Source: Aquatica leii (Eukaryota > Arthropoda > Insecta > Coleoptera > Lampyridae). Taken from it: DNA of 64,000 nucleotides. Shown here in pieces: positions 11,274-22,452 of this stretch; position 1 is the first letter of the stretch, and each line of letters begins with the position of its first letter. The position numbers were made by a program, and so were the translations under genes. The notes under the pieces were generated by a model. It did no database searches. It was given only the letters and a program-made list of their open reading frames with translations, and was not told the origin of the DNA. The stretch spans positions 276,619,482 to 276,683,481 of the forward strand of contig CM069432.1 in assembly GCA_035610365.1 (NCBI GenBank), read 5' to 3'.

Positions 11274-11831
11274 TAATGGATAGAACGCGGCTTGTATCAC
11301 CCTAGGAAGCTTCGTGACATTAAAAGTAAGTATATGGTTTGCAGTATCTATAAGCTCTCCATCACGTCTTGTCTTTATCCGTCTTACGTCCACTACACCT
11401 TGACTTTTTAGGTTTTCTTTGATCTCATTAATGGAGCAGTTTAGTAGATCTCGGCAGTATACAACTCCCTTCGACATATTAAGGGTGCCATGTGGTACAA
11501 CCTCAATCTCACATCCCCCAAAACGTTCACATTTAATGAGTTGCTTAGATTGCTTACTGGACACGGTTTCAATTAGCAATTCTCCCTTCACTTTCTTAAC
11601 CTCTTTCACATTTTCTATTAGCCCGTATAAAGTTTTACTTATAAGAAAGGGACTTGTATTAGCAAAATCGCCTTCCTTCTTCTTGAGGACCAGGAACCGG
11701 AGCACAGAGTCCTCCTTTCCGCTGGTACCTAAAATCTCTTTTAGTGGAGGGAAAACCTTCTCACTGGCATTTTTTCTGGTGGCACCGGTACGCGGAAAGG
11801 AGCCACCTACCATATCCTCGTTGGACCAAAC

Positions 11832-11926
11832 TGTTACAAGCTTAGATGGCGTCAAGAAATATAAAAGCAACTTTTAATTAAACTGATATACAGGGTAATG
11901 CATTATTTAAATTTATGTACGTAACA
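11832..11926 (-). mobile_element. 95 bp miniature LTR inside I-like gag
   Basis: Begins TGTTACAAGC and ends GTACGTAACA on the plus strand. It is flanked by AAAC at 11828-11831 and 11927-11930, a perfect 4 bp duplication. In reverse complement, its first ~82 bases match the start of the solo LTR at 59504 (shared landmarks TGTTACGT, TACCCTGTATAT, TTTAATTAAAA, GACGCCATCTA). Its last ~11 bases (AGCTTGTAACA) match the end of that LTR family. It is therefore an LTR that lost over a kilobase of middle but kept both ends. Confidence 0.85.
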
Positions 11927-12214
11927 AAACATCTGGACGGCTCCGACGGGGGTCCGGTCCAGACTCCCCACCGCCCTGGTGATTATTTGAAAAACTTTCC
12001 ATATTTTGCATTTTTACGCTACTGCCAGCTATGCAGGGTGTAGAAAATAAACGGACAGCATCAGCGGAGCCTTGCCGAACCACTACTAACTTCATGGTTG
12101 CGCTGAGTGCCCAGTACGAAAACATACAGCAAAGGAAAAGGTATTGCTAAGTCCGTGGGGGTGCAACTACCCAAAATCTGACGAACAGTCAGACCCCCTG
12201 CGGGGTCAAAATTA

Positions 12215-14051
12215 TTAATAATTTTTTTATCTATTTCTCAAACATTTACAAAGCATTGAGCTATTCGTGATTTGCATTGTAATGTATTTTTTTGTATGAA
12301 ATAAATGAAATTGATCTAAACAACTATTTGTACTTTAGTGTTTTATATAAAATTTAACGATTTTTAATCTTTTTTACAAAACTATAGAAATAAACTCATA
12401 GTACTCCTTATTTAAAATTTGTGATCAAACCTTCATTTTTTTATATTCGTTCATAAATAATTCTAACAAATGTTTAAAAAATTAAATACATTAAACACAT
12501 TATACACTCTTATTTAAAACATTTTTTTCAAATAAAATTTATTTGTAAAACGTAGGAACATAAAACACACAAATACAACAAAAGCTACCTACATATGTAC
12601 ACACAGAATAAAAACGCACAAAATTAAAAATGCCGTTTTTACAAGGATTTGAATTAATATAATTAATGTTATAGTAACAATTTACATACACAAATTTCTA
12701 TATTGTAGTAAAAATTTAGTAGTTGAGTTACGAATTTTATAGAAGCATCGTTTTCAATTTTCTATAAATAATTTTGACAAAACTAATTTAAAACCGTTTT
12801 TAACGAAAAATACACCAACATTTTATTTCAGTTTTCTTTTATTAGGTTTTACGTCTTTTTTATGGAAATTGAACCTATCATAGTAGTCGTTTTCATCTCT
12901 TTTACGCTGAAACCGAGTACGCCACGACAACACAATTTTAATTTTTTTTGCCCTTTCAGCAAATAATGGTAAACAATTTTAGATGAGCTAGTAAAAACAT
13001 TGTTAAAAATACGTTATTTTTTATTAAAGATAATTTGGTACCTGACTGTTTTTTAAATGTAGCGTAAAAATACGTTTTGCGTACAGACTTATGACATTTA
13101 GTATGTAGTACAATTTGGTATTTTATTGTAATAAAAAAAAACATACTTATGCAGCAACATTTAATAAAAATAGACAATAGTTGTTAATTTGCTTAACTGT
13201 AAAAGATAACATGATCGTGTTTTATATAATAAAAAACACTACAAACACAAAAAAAAATTGCATTTACTAAAAAAACAAGTTGCATAAAATCTAATTCGTT
13301 GGTTTTATTTAACGATAGTTTTAGAAAAAGTCTGTTGTGTATATTCAAATTTAGCAAAAGAATAGGTTTTCATACGTTTTGTCTAGACAATCGCATGAAA
13401 GCAAAGCAATTTTACTATGGAAGTAATTTATATAAAATGCTTTTTTTAAAATAAAACTAGACGTTTTTTTTTATAAAAATTGCACCTAAGTTATACATAC
13501 ATTGCTGTTTTATCAAAAGAAGACTCTTTGTCATTTTAATGAATGAAGTTGTTTGTAAACATTTTTGCATAGATTCTTTTTTATAACTAATATTGAAAAC
13601 ATTTTTATTAAATTAAAAAATTTAATTAAATTGTGGCATACATTTAAAATACATATAGAACAAACTTTCTAACTGAATAAACAATTATTTTTTTAAATAT
13701 CTAATATAGGAAAAAATAAATAACTTCTTAGAGTTTTCACTATGATAAATAAGGAAAACTTATAATTATTAAATTAATTAATAAATTTAAAAATATACTA
13801 TAGTTATTTGTTAACGAATTAGTCAAATTTATTTGTTTTTCTTCATCGATTATACATTTTTCTATGACAAACAAACAAAAAAAATTAACTACGTTTATTA
13901 CAAATTAATCAATTTGAACTTGAAGGTTTATAATTCTAATTAGTATAAACGAACAGATTGTGTAAACAATTTAAACAATTATACAAAAATTTAAAATACC
14001 CGAATGAACAGATCAGTTTCGAAATTTTTTACTCCCGACTAAAGTCCATGA
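12215..14051. other. AT-rich intergenic stretch
   Basis: About 1.8 kb with very high AT, dense stops in every frame and no recognisable domain or repeat. The small minus-strand ORF at 12956-13177 encodes a Phe/Lys-rich product of the sort AT-rich DNA gives by chance. Confidence 0.5.
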
Positions 14052-14216
14052 GATCTAGGCACGTCTAAAAGAAAAGGAACGAGTAACTTAACACCGGAAG
14101 AAAGAAAAAAAGGATATGACTGTTCAAACTTCAAAATTGGTCGAGCTACTAGAGGATCCATTAGATTAAAAGCTGGATGCAAAAATAGCTCATGTGTAAC
14201 CGGCTTTGAAATTTAG
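14052..14216 (+). pseudogene. Orphan coding scrap of 54 codons
   Basis: The frame is open from 14052 to a TAG at 14214-14216. Its composition is unlike the surrounding AT-rich DNA, with the run NLTPEERKKGYDCSNFKIGR followed by RATRGSIRLKAGC. It lacks a usable start codon. It ends about 16 bases before the LTR-like repeat that starts with TGTAAGACCCCG. That position would suit the 3' end of a retrotransposon pol or env frame next to a 3' LTR. I do not recognise the family and propose no function. Confidence 0.35.
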
Positions 14217-14232
14217 CAATGAATCTTTTATG

Positions 14233-15250
14233 TAAGACCCCGTAATTAGATTCATCTGGCTGAATTTTCTGTTTTATTTTTTTTTACGATTGATTAGTTC
14301 GATGTTAGCATCAAAAACGTTTTACTCGTTATTTTATTACGTTTGATTTAAGTTTATTTGTATTTCATAGTTATTTCACAATTATTACTGGTATTTTTTT
14401 TAAATGCATAAAGTTCCGTGGTTTTGATTTTGATTTAGTGTTTGTACTTCTGGTTATCTCATTAGAAAAACAACTCTATCTAATTTACGACTTCCTTTTT
14501 GGAATGTAATTTGATCAATTTTTCTTGGTATCTATATTTTTTGTTTATGTTGAGTTCTTTTACGAGCGCGATTGGGACCACCTGATAATTTAGCGGAGTA
14601 AGCGTTTTCTGTGAGAAGATTTTCTTTCTTTCGAGTGCGTACATGACATGACGCACGTGGCCATTATATTTTTCATCTTTGTTAATTTACTTTGTTTAAT
14701 GTTGCATCTTTTACAAAGATTTTACGGCGCAAGTTCGTTGAATTAAGTGGGATCACGAGGTGTTAAAAGGAGTGAAGTTTTGATTTTGAGGGAGATTGTT
14801 TTCGGTGGTAATTAAGAAATATCGGGTACCGTGATGTAGTTGAGTGGTTAGGGTACTTTTACCCTATCGTGATGTAATACCGCGGAAGTTAGATGGAACC
14901 GTGAAAAATAAGTGTAGTGGTGGAAAAGTTTGATTTTCTAAATTTCGTAATTTACGGTTTAAGTAGACTTCATGGTTTCCAGAAATAAAACTCACGTTTC
15001 AAGTTGGATATGCAATCGAGGGGTTGTGCTAAATCCAGTCTTCGCATTTGTGCGGATTTTATTTAAGTGTTAAAAAGAAAATTCTTCCGCCGTCATTGCA
15101 ATTGTTTGGGGTACCTTTCAACGTTTATCTACCTGTAGACAACTGGCTACCTAGAACCAACCACCGGTTCTTTCCTGAAGTTACGACAAATTCAAGGTAT
15201 TTATTTTGCACCATATATTAATCGTGAAGTTATTATTTACGTGATTAAGT
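14233..15250 (+). repeat. LTR-like repeat, copy 1 (TGTAAGACCCCG)
   Basis: Begins TGTAAGACCCCGTAATTAG. It shares a series of collinear blocks with 62273-63340: GACCCCGTAATT, CTTTTACAAAGATTTT, a GAT[GA]TAGTTG...TGGT...TTCACCC-like segment, GGAAC[CA]GTGAA and TTCAAGGTATTTATT at the end. No coding sequence is inside. The start and length suggest a solo LTR, but I could not fix the right end or a target duplication. Confidence 0.5.
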
Positions 15251-15984
15251 GTTAAAAGCTTTGAATTTCAAATAAAAGTTTTAAGTGTCTCGAATTGATT
15301 TAACGTTAATGTAACTAATTATTGTCCGTATTTATCGAAACTGTGACATAATCCCGAGTTAAAAATTTATTAAACGGGACCGAATTTTCGATTCAAGATA
15401 TATATATTAGTTTTTCCACTACTAGTTGTATACGCTTGCATTATTACGTATAATAGAAGGCCGTGAAGTTGTACTTTTTTAAGCGCAGGTAAATAATATT
15501 TCATTATTAACTAGTAGTTAATAATGAACATATTTACATTTTCTGATAATACTACAACAGTTTCAACGAAAAAAAGTTTACCAAACTGCGTACCAAGAGC
15601 AAGAGATTTTATTTAATGCTAATTTAAGTTTTCAAATCGCTCAATTAATAAATTAATTTGATTTTAAAAAGTAAGTTATTTGAAGTTCGCGCTTAATTAA
15701 ATGTAAATATTATTGAGTTAAATATGTTTTAGATATAATCAATGCTTAAAATAATAATGTTTTTAAACAATTTAAACAAATTTAGCAATAAAAACTTACG
15801 TTATCTGTTTATTTTTGTGTTTTAAATCACAATTAAGAATTACGTCAAAATTAATTCTATTAAACTAATGACAACTGTCAGAATTACTGACTTGATTTTT
15901 AATTTAAAATTAATATCTTAAATTTTAAATTTGATTTAGTAACAGGTAGAAAGGTTTTAATAATTCTAGTAGTGGAAAAAATTG
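15251..15984. other. AT-rich intergenic stretch
   Basis: No domain or clear repeat was recognised. Confidence 0.4.
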
Positions 15985-16110
15985 TATATATAACACGGTT
16001 GAGAAGTTCATTATAACCTGCGCGATTTATATCCCTCGACGCTTCGCGTCTCGCGATATAATCTATCGCTTAGGTTATAATGATGCACTTCTCAACCTTG
16101 ATATATAATA
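15985..16110. repeat. Hairpin (foldback) repeat
   Basis: GGTTGAGAAGT at 15997-16007 is matched by ACTTCTCAACC at 16087-16097. The arms continue inward through TTATAACC / GGTTATAA and GCGAT / ATCGC. At the centre is GACGC-TTC-GCGTC. Arms of about 48 bases fold almost end to end. TATATA borders both sides, as if inserted at a TA-type target. It has the shape of a small foldback MITE. Confidence 0.65.
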
Positions 16111-16800
16111 TACTATTTATATTAAATAAGTTTATTTTTTTTTGTAAATGAGTAATTTCGACGCGCACACGGCCGTGATAAATTAAGATTTACTAATTTG
16201 TGCTTGGTTTTATTAAATTCTGTATTTTGTATTGTATTGTTTTGTTTTTGTGCATTTATTCAAATAATTTTAAATTTTGTTTTCACCAAACGTTCATTGA
16301 CGTACCTTTTGTTGTTTTGTGTGGTTAAATTTTGTTAATTTCAATACCTTTATTTTTTTTTTTATTTTAATTTATTCATTATTTTTTTTGTGTGCACATA
16401 AATGTTAAATTGTTAAATGTAAAGAGCTTTTAATTCCGTCGGCCTCCGCGTGTGTAACTTTATTAATTTATTACAGATTTTAGTGTGATACACTCTAACA
16501 AGGTAAGTTCGTTTAGGGTGTATACTTCAGGAGCGGACTTGTGGTTGGCAAGGGCCAGAAGTCCATAAAGCTTTACTCCTTCCTGGCGCCCTTTGTTTTC
16601 GACATTATTACTTTTCGATTTTGTGGTTTTCGTCAAGTTTATCCAAATCAATCACGAAACTTTTAAATATAACCCACCCCGTCTCCACTGAACAGCGGCA
16701 CAACATCGTTTATGTTACCTCATTTCAGGCAGTGACTTTGTTTTAACTTTGGCATGTAACACATGTAGCAACCAAAAATGATTTAATAAAACTTAAGGAA
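16111..16800. other. AT-rich stretch, no gene seen
   Basis: T-rich on the plus strand. The region 16450-16750 is less AT-rich but shows no recognised protein. It may be the 5' leader of the LINE relic that follows. Confidence 0.35.
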
Positions 16801-18190
16801 AAAATGCACCAGTTAATCGCCAAAAATAAAGTCTTAAAAGAAGAAGTAGCAAAGCTAAAGATGCAAAAAGAAATAATAGACAAGATATATTAGAGTGAGA
16901 ACTAAATGAACAGGAAAATGTCAGAATAAAAACGACATAAAATGAACAAAAAGGTAGACAACGTAGGAACAATCTGATTTTTCGTGGTCTAAAGCGTGAT
17001 GGAAAAAAGCAAACAAATAAAGCAATTATCAATAAGTTTTCTGAAGAGGTTCTACAATAGACTGGTATTTTTGTGAACCGGGCTCACCCACTAGCTAAAT
17101 CAGTGCATGGCTGTCCAATTATTGCGCACATACTATTAGATGACCACATTAACCAAATATTAGCAAAAACAAATAGAACCAGCGGTTCTAAAATGGAAAT
17201 ACCTAAGGATTGCACAATAGAAACTAAATTTAAAAAAATAAGTTGCTTGCAATTCAGAAAGAATTAGTAAAAAGAGCAGGAAAACAACCGGTACCGTTAG
17301 TCTTAGATCGCCTAATTGTTAGAGGAAGCAATAAAAGGAGTCAAATAAAATGATATTATAAAGCGGCTAAAAGATGAAGATCCAACAGCAACTCACTCAT
17401 CGACACAAGTCAAATCAGGAACAGTACGAAGAATCTCAAGCACTGCTAGAGACTCTTAATACTGAGAGTGGCTACATGCGTCTAGGAAAATCAACTGTAA
17501 GCCTAAGTGTAAAAGTGATGCAAAGTTTGAAATTAATGATAATTGTGAATTTATTTGTTATAATGTTAATAGGTTAAAAAGCGCAAGTTGATGAATACGA
17601 TTTTGTTAATTGATTGCGTTAGAGACATTTGTAGTAGTGGAAGAGATAGAAAAAATAGAATGTTTTTTACGGGGTTTCAAACTTACTGGACAAACGCGTC
17701 TAGATTACATAAATACGGTAGGGCAAGTGGGTGAACATTAATAGATATCAGAAAAAGTAGGGATTTAGAAAGAAAATGTAGAGTAGAGAATACGGGAAGA
17801 CAGGGACTAATAGTAAAGTTAGATACAGGGTCAGGAACAATGATAATTGCTCTCACGTATCTAAACTATAACAATGGGAAGATGATTTTAAAACATTTCA
17901 AAACTGCATTGCAGAAGACCGGGCAAAGCACTTGATGGTGATAGGAGAGGTGAACGCTAGAATAGAGAATCTGTAGTATCTGGATCTTAAAAGTATACCG
18001 TGTAAAGCCAGAAATAGAATAAATGAACAACGTATGTCAAAGGATGCGGTTTTAAATTCTAGAGGAAAGCTTTTTTAGAGTTTTGTGGCGAGTATGGATT
18101 GGTAGTGTTGAATGAAAGAACAAGAGGAGACGAAGAAGGCCATCTTGCATTTATAGGACCAATCGGTAAATCAATAAATGATTAATAAAT
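16801..18190 (+). pseudogene. LINE relic: ORF1 and endonuclease
   Basis: From ATG 16804 a coiled-coil-like start (MHQLIAKNKVLKEEVAKLKM) leads through several stops to NRAHPLAKSVHGCPIIAHIL (17074-17133), typical of LINE ORF1 proteins. The endonuclease part follows from about 17650 in mixed frames: FFTGFQTYW, TGRQGLIVKLDTGSGTMII, VIGEVNARIENL (usual GD.NARIG), VLNERTRGDEEGHLAFIGP and a terminal GKSIND. These are AP-type endonuclease motifs. The metal-binding Asp of the GDxNA motif is Glu here. RT and everything downstream are missing, cut off before the mariner-like region. Confidence 0.7.
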
Positions 18191-18370
18191 CTGAGGCTAA
18201 ACGCCATCTCGTAGGAACGGAGCTACGTACGAGTTAATCCACATGTAGGAAATTATGAAGTTGTTAGTTACATAGTCAATATACGCGGCATAATATTTCT
18301 AACTGTACTACGCAAGTGCAAAAATTTGTTTATATAATTGCCAATTATATAAACATAATATAATAATATT
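18191..18370. other. Spacer between LINE and mariner-like relics
   Basis: No domain recognised. A short ATATAATTGCCAATTATAT palindrome lies at about 18333-18351. Confidence 0.35.
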
Positions 18371-18885
18371 TACTACGCTAATGCTGGTCGACTAAGACAA
18401 AAGCGTGCAATACAACTAAAAGAACAAATTCTAGACGCTCTACACGAAGATCCTTCGTTTAGCATCCAACGATTAGCTTCAACATTAAATATCCCCAGTA
18501 ACAATACCGTTCACTTGGTTCTACAAGAAGAACTGCTTCATCCATATCACGTTTCTAAAATTTAGCTGCTGTATGATAACACCTTACGATAAAATTTTTG
18601 TAACACAATATTAAATCTTTACCAATCCGCATGAATTTATAAAACATGGTTACAAAAAAAGGTTTTCCATTAACGTTTGGCTGGACATAATAAATCACAG
18701 GGTCGTTAGGATAACTTATCTACCAAATCTTCTTAATGCCAATGCGTACCTTAATGTATTAGAACAAGTTATTGATGAGATGCCGTTGAACATACTCCAT
18801 AACACGATTTACATGCACAATGAAGCTTTTGCTCACTTTGCTCATAATGTAACAGAGTGGTTGGATGAACACTTCTCGAATAGAT
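18371..18885 (+). pseudogene. Mariner-like transposase, 5' part
   Basis: The frame RQKRAIQLKEQILDALHEDP leads to FSIQRLASTLNIPSNNTVH and LLHPYHV, a helix-turn-helix of the mariner-like transposases that often carry a DUF4817-type N-terminal domain. Stops follow. The catalytic part resumes with YLNVLEQVIDEMPLNILHNT, MHNEAFAHFAHNVTEWLDEH and ends at FSNR. In relatives the segment reads QHDGAPAHF, so the catalytic Asp appears lost (HNE). The solo LTR at 18886 cuts the codon frame exactly at Asn-Arg. Confidence 0.8.
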
Positions 18886-20344
18886 TGTTACAAGCTTTTT
18901 CGGTTTTACGAACCTTGCACGGCCAACTCACAATAGTCGGGATGGGGGAGGTTCAAAGGAACAGTAAATATGCTTAAGGGCGCCAGAGCGGATCCAAAGT
19001 AACTTTTCTATCTTGCTCAGGACAGAACGCTTCACACTTGTAACACGATGTTAGGTTCGTAACCCTATACTCGGCTGTTCGAGTAGTCAACGTTGGTTAT
19101 TAATTAACGACGAGTCAAAGAGGAAGGTATGTTGTCATAAAAGAGCAAATAACCACAATAACAACTTTAATCTAGAATAGTAGAATTATCACAGGTATAT
19201 CGAATTCTCATTACAGAGATGCCAGTCGTATCGGCAGCACACATCACATCAATAAAGTACAGTGAAATAAATAGCGAAGAATAGTTCGTAGTAAATATAG
19301 TTCGTGTACAATATGCGAAATACACAAACTAATTAGTAATATGGCATTAGAGACAATCACACAGTGATAATAAATTATTACAGTAATATTAACCTATCGT
19401 AACAAGTCGTAGTAATACATCGTAGGCGATGTATACAAAGGAAGTACTAATATGTCCTTATTGATCATAAAACATCGAGACTAATCACGAAATGAATATA
19501 GCATTAATGTTAATTACTCGTTGGTAGTACACAGCATGCGCAACTCAAAATAAAAAAAAAAAATTACTACCTAACTGGTAAACAACAGTATTAATAATTT
19601 CGGAACTAATATTAGCACAAGTTTCGTGAGTGACCTTTCTGACAACGAATAAAACACATAAAATCACTTACCCCTAATACAGGAACTTTCACTCGTACGA
19701 AGAAAGCGCTTTCCTCGGCAAGCAATCCTGTAAACACTCTTAAATAGCAAGTCGTGTCAAACTAATTCCTCACGAAGGTGAAATCTACAAAATGAGTAGT
19801 TATATTGAACGTAAATACGTAAAGCCTAACCCGGTCGTCGTATGCTGTTATACCCTGACGAAAACGGTGGTTACGCAGGTATCTGCCGCCTGAGTAGAAT
19901 CTCGACAATTGTAGTTAGCTTCGGTACATTAAATTTTAGCCATATATCGTATGCCTCGGATTATATTCGTCCGACGAAATAATTATTCGAAATTGATTCT
20001 TCATCAATAGTTATCGACTAGGAACAGATGCCCGCACGTGGCGGAACGGCTATCAAATTACGAGCAATTACAACAGAGTTTTAATAAATGACAGCTATTA
20101 GCTTACCCGGTGACGACTCAAATGTATTATAAGCGTAATACCCTTATAAATTGGTCCCCATTACGGTGGATGAATTTAGGAAATTTTAATTGCCAGTCCA
20201 CCGGCCATTTTATGCAGTTTCCAAGTTAAAGAATTTGTCGTAAATGACAGTCACGCGTAAAAGATCGGTAGGGGGCGTCCAAACCGTAAGCTAATTTCAA
20301 ATCAAAATACATAGGCGTACGCAATGAAAATTTCGTCCGTAACA
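18886..20344 (-). repeat. Solo LTR with AGAT duplication, in mariner-like gene
   Basis: 1459 bp from TGTTACAAGC to CGTCCGTAACA on plus, so the LTR itself is on the minus strand. AGAT flanks both sides (18882-18885, 20345-20348). The sequence matches the LTRs at 27431, 29767 and 35005 along its length, for example GAGTTGGCCGTGCAGG at the 3' end and GGCGTGCG/GGCGTACG-type blocks at the 5' end. Unlike those three it has a single copy of the 34 bp 5' terminal unit. Internal sequences are absent, so it is a recombination product of a former full element. Confidence 0.92.
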
Positions 20345-20348
20345 AGAT

Positions 20349-20590
20349 GGGTTGGTCGCGATAGTCCCATCTCATAGTAACGAGATCTCTCAATATCAAG
20401 CCTCTACACTTTTTTGCTTAGGGATTTAATAAAGAAAGAGCGTATGCAACGCCTCCTCAAAACGCTGTCTAAGTTACAGAACGAATTAACGCAGCGGTAT
20501 TAGAAATTACTCCTGCAAGACTCAAACTAGTAATCTAGACGACACCTCGAAGGTTGCAGTTTTGCCTAGAAACAGACAGATTTCAATAGT
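20349..20590 (+). pseudogene. Mariner-like transposase, 3' part
   Basis: Directly continues the frame broken at 18885. Joining across one AGAT gives Asn-Arg followed by W-V-G-R-D-S-P-I, the usual order in this family. Downstream in shifting frames are RSPDLS-like residues, IKERVYATPPQNA, INAAVLEITPARL and RLQFCLETDRFQ, the typical C-terminus. There are at least two frameshifts. The last catalytic acid is not identifiable. Confidence 0.8.
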
Positions 20591-21388
20591 ATGCTAGTTT
20601 ACAGTGTTGCCGAATGTATGTTTCTTCTTGATCAGTTATTGGGTTGTATTTTAATTTCACTGTTCAAAACATTTTTTTTTTGAGTTTAGACTGTTACAAA
20701 ATAAATATAATGCTCTTTCGATTTGCATATGTGATTCACGCCGTATAGCATTTTTTAGAATTACTTTTTGAAACAGACTTATTCAGAAAATAAAAATTAG
20801 GTTTAAAATTGAGCAAAGAAAATGTAATTTAAAGCTGTGCGTATCATAATTTAATTAATTAATTTCTTTATTTGTAACATTAAGTGATGCATCTGATTAT
20901 TAACACCATACCATTTCATTTTGTTAAATATTTTTTTTAAATATATAAAAATTTAACGTAACATAAAAATCAAATGAAAAATTGTTAAAATTAATTTTGT
21001 ATTGAAAAGTTTAAGTCTGCTCGTTACAGTTAACAAACATAATTCTATCTTAGGTAAAAAATATTTTTGCGGCAAACAAATAAACAAGAAATTAAGATCA
21101 AAGAAAGCGTATCTGCTACATCTTAAAATCCTTACTGTACAATTAATTTTGCATTAAATTTTTTTACTTATACTTTTATTATTTTATTTAGAAATAGTTT
21201 TTAAACTACTTTTGATACTTTTAAAACTGGGTTTTTTTTAGATTCTATTAGTTTACGTATTTATACGAAAAGTTTTTACACAGTTTTTAATTTTTTCAAA
21301 GATGTTGCTACGTTTGAACATATAACATCGTTATTTGTGATAAAAATATTTAAATATTAACAGAACATAAACATTCTTTGTACTATAT
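20591..21388. other. AT-rich stretch
   Basis: Runs of T and A with no open frames of note. It may include the 3' untranslated part of the mariner-like element. Confidence 0.4.
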
Positions 21389-21700
21389 ACAGTGTGTCCA
21401 AATAAGTCGGAACCATATGGGAAAATTTTTTATTTTTAGTTTTATGAAAAAAAAGTCATTCTTTATAAAAAGTTTTGTATGGTTTAAAACTTGATAGATA
21501 ACCATCAGATATAAATTTTTTTAGCCATATACAAGATTTGTCAAAAAATATAAATTTCACTCAAGAGTAAAGTACCTTTAATTTTGAGAATATTGACAAT
21601 TGTTATTAAAAAGAAGTTGATCATAATAGAAAACTATTGTCAGATATCCAATATTATCCATCTGCCATGAAAAAGCAATTTGTGGTATAAATAAAATCTT
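21389..21700 (+). repeat. Mariner-type end sequence or MITE relic
   Basis: TATACAGTGTGTCCAAATAA followed by GTCGGAACCATATGGGAAAA resembles the terminal repeat that begins many insect mariner-like elements (TA-CAGGGTGTCC...). A matching opposite end was not found, so the right border is arbitrary. Confidence 0.35.
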
Positions 21701-22030
21701 TTGTTTCGTTATTAAATTATGTAACAATGTACATTGCAATTAAATAGTTAATACATAAGGGAGACCGGGGCTATCGGGCCACCTTAACAAAGATTGCGTC
21801 ATTAATTGTTTATTGTGTGATATTTGAATTCGTCTTTGGACAGAGGAAAACTTCGATAGGTCCTCTATCATCCTGCGCCTCTAGATATAGGATTTTGTAA
21901 GAGTTAAAATTTACAAAGGAAAAGTCTAAATCTTGCAAATGGCCCCATTGCCCCGGCCCTCGGGGCAATGAGACCATGCCTGGCCTGATTACCCCAAAGA
22001 TATTAAAAAATCTTAAACGATGAAAATTTT

Positions 22031-22450
22031 TTATTTAGTATCATAAAAATCACATACGTAACATGTAGGTTTATCGACTCCGTTGCAATCTTTATGCGCC
22101 CACTTTCCGTAACTTGTGCACCTAAACCACGTTTCACAACCTTTTCTATATTCGCTACATATAACACATAGTTCATCATCCAAACTATCCTGATCTTGTA
22201 GACCTTCATCATCAAACTCCACTTCAGCTGAACAGTCTGATGAGGAACTACTGTATACACTTTTTTTAACGGGCAAAACTATTTGTTTTTGGACGGTTGT
22301 CTGTACTTTCTTTTCTTCAGCGGAAGAATCTGGCGAGGAACTAGTGAATACCCTCTTTTTAACTTTCAAAACTTGTTGTTTTTCTACGGTTTTGTCCTTG
22401 TTTTCTCTTTTTATAGTTTTTTCTATAAGCTCATCTTTGTTCGGTGTTGC
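22031..22450 (-). pseudogene. Pogo-like transposase, PHD-like C-terminal tail
   Basis: This region is in a different frame from the catalytic part, with the shift near 22450. After serine-rich repeats (FTSSSPDSSAEE, then YSSSSSDCSAEV) and an acidic stretch comes CVICSEYRKGCETWFRCTSY, GKWAHKDCNG and CYVCDFYDTK at the stop. The Cys/His spacing is that of a PHD-like finger. Such fingers occur at the C-terminus of some insect pogo-type transposases and may bind chromatin or DNA. Partner and role are inferred only from the family. Confidence 0.75.
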
Positions 22451-22452
22451 CG

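Larger units (their letters stand above)
10557..12125 (-). pseudogene. I-like LINE ORF1 (gag-like, zinc knuckles)
   Basis: Three clean blocks form one ORF. 11927-12125 encodes the N-terminus, ending at RRSRPDV. A 95 bp insertion with AAAC duplications follows. The frame resumes at 11271-11827 with WSNEDMVGGSFPRTGA, and skipping the insert plus one AAAC keeps the frame. A TAG at 11271-11273 then interrupts, and 10557-11270 gives RPYIPNPLRCFNCQRFGH and two more Cys-rich knuckles (CVCGKPTHEGSWC; CLNCQGQHMATAKTC). A basic Arg/Ser tail follows (RPKGKTRKPRDYS). The product would bind element RNA. Which ATG is used (12125, 12095 or later) is uncertain. Confidence 0.88.
6679..12205 (-). mobile_element. 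Full-length I-like LINE with 9 bp target duplication
   Basis: A 5.5 kb non-LTR retrotransposon on the minus strand. TCAAAATTA at 6670-6678 and 12206-12214 is a perfect 9 bp target duplication. The 3' end carries an A run (T run at 6680-6688 on plus). The 5' end starts CCCCGCAGGGGGTCTGAC. ORF1 encodes a gag with zinc knuckles. ORF2 encodes endonuclease, RT and RNase H in that order. The presence of RNase H and the gag motif RPYIPNPLRCFNCQRFGH place it in or near the I clade. It is dead through a gag stop, pol frameshifts and a 95 bp insertion, but the structure is complete, so it was inserted whole. Confidence 0.92.

Noticed and set aside
12215-14000. Possible host intron or exon in the long AT-rich stretch
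   Set aside because: No coding block or splice-site pattern was visible; only chance short ORFs.
17374-17577. 67-codon ORF in the LINE relic
   Set aside because: Reads a different frame from the ORF1/endonuclease remnants and shows no domain.
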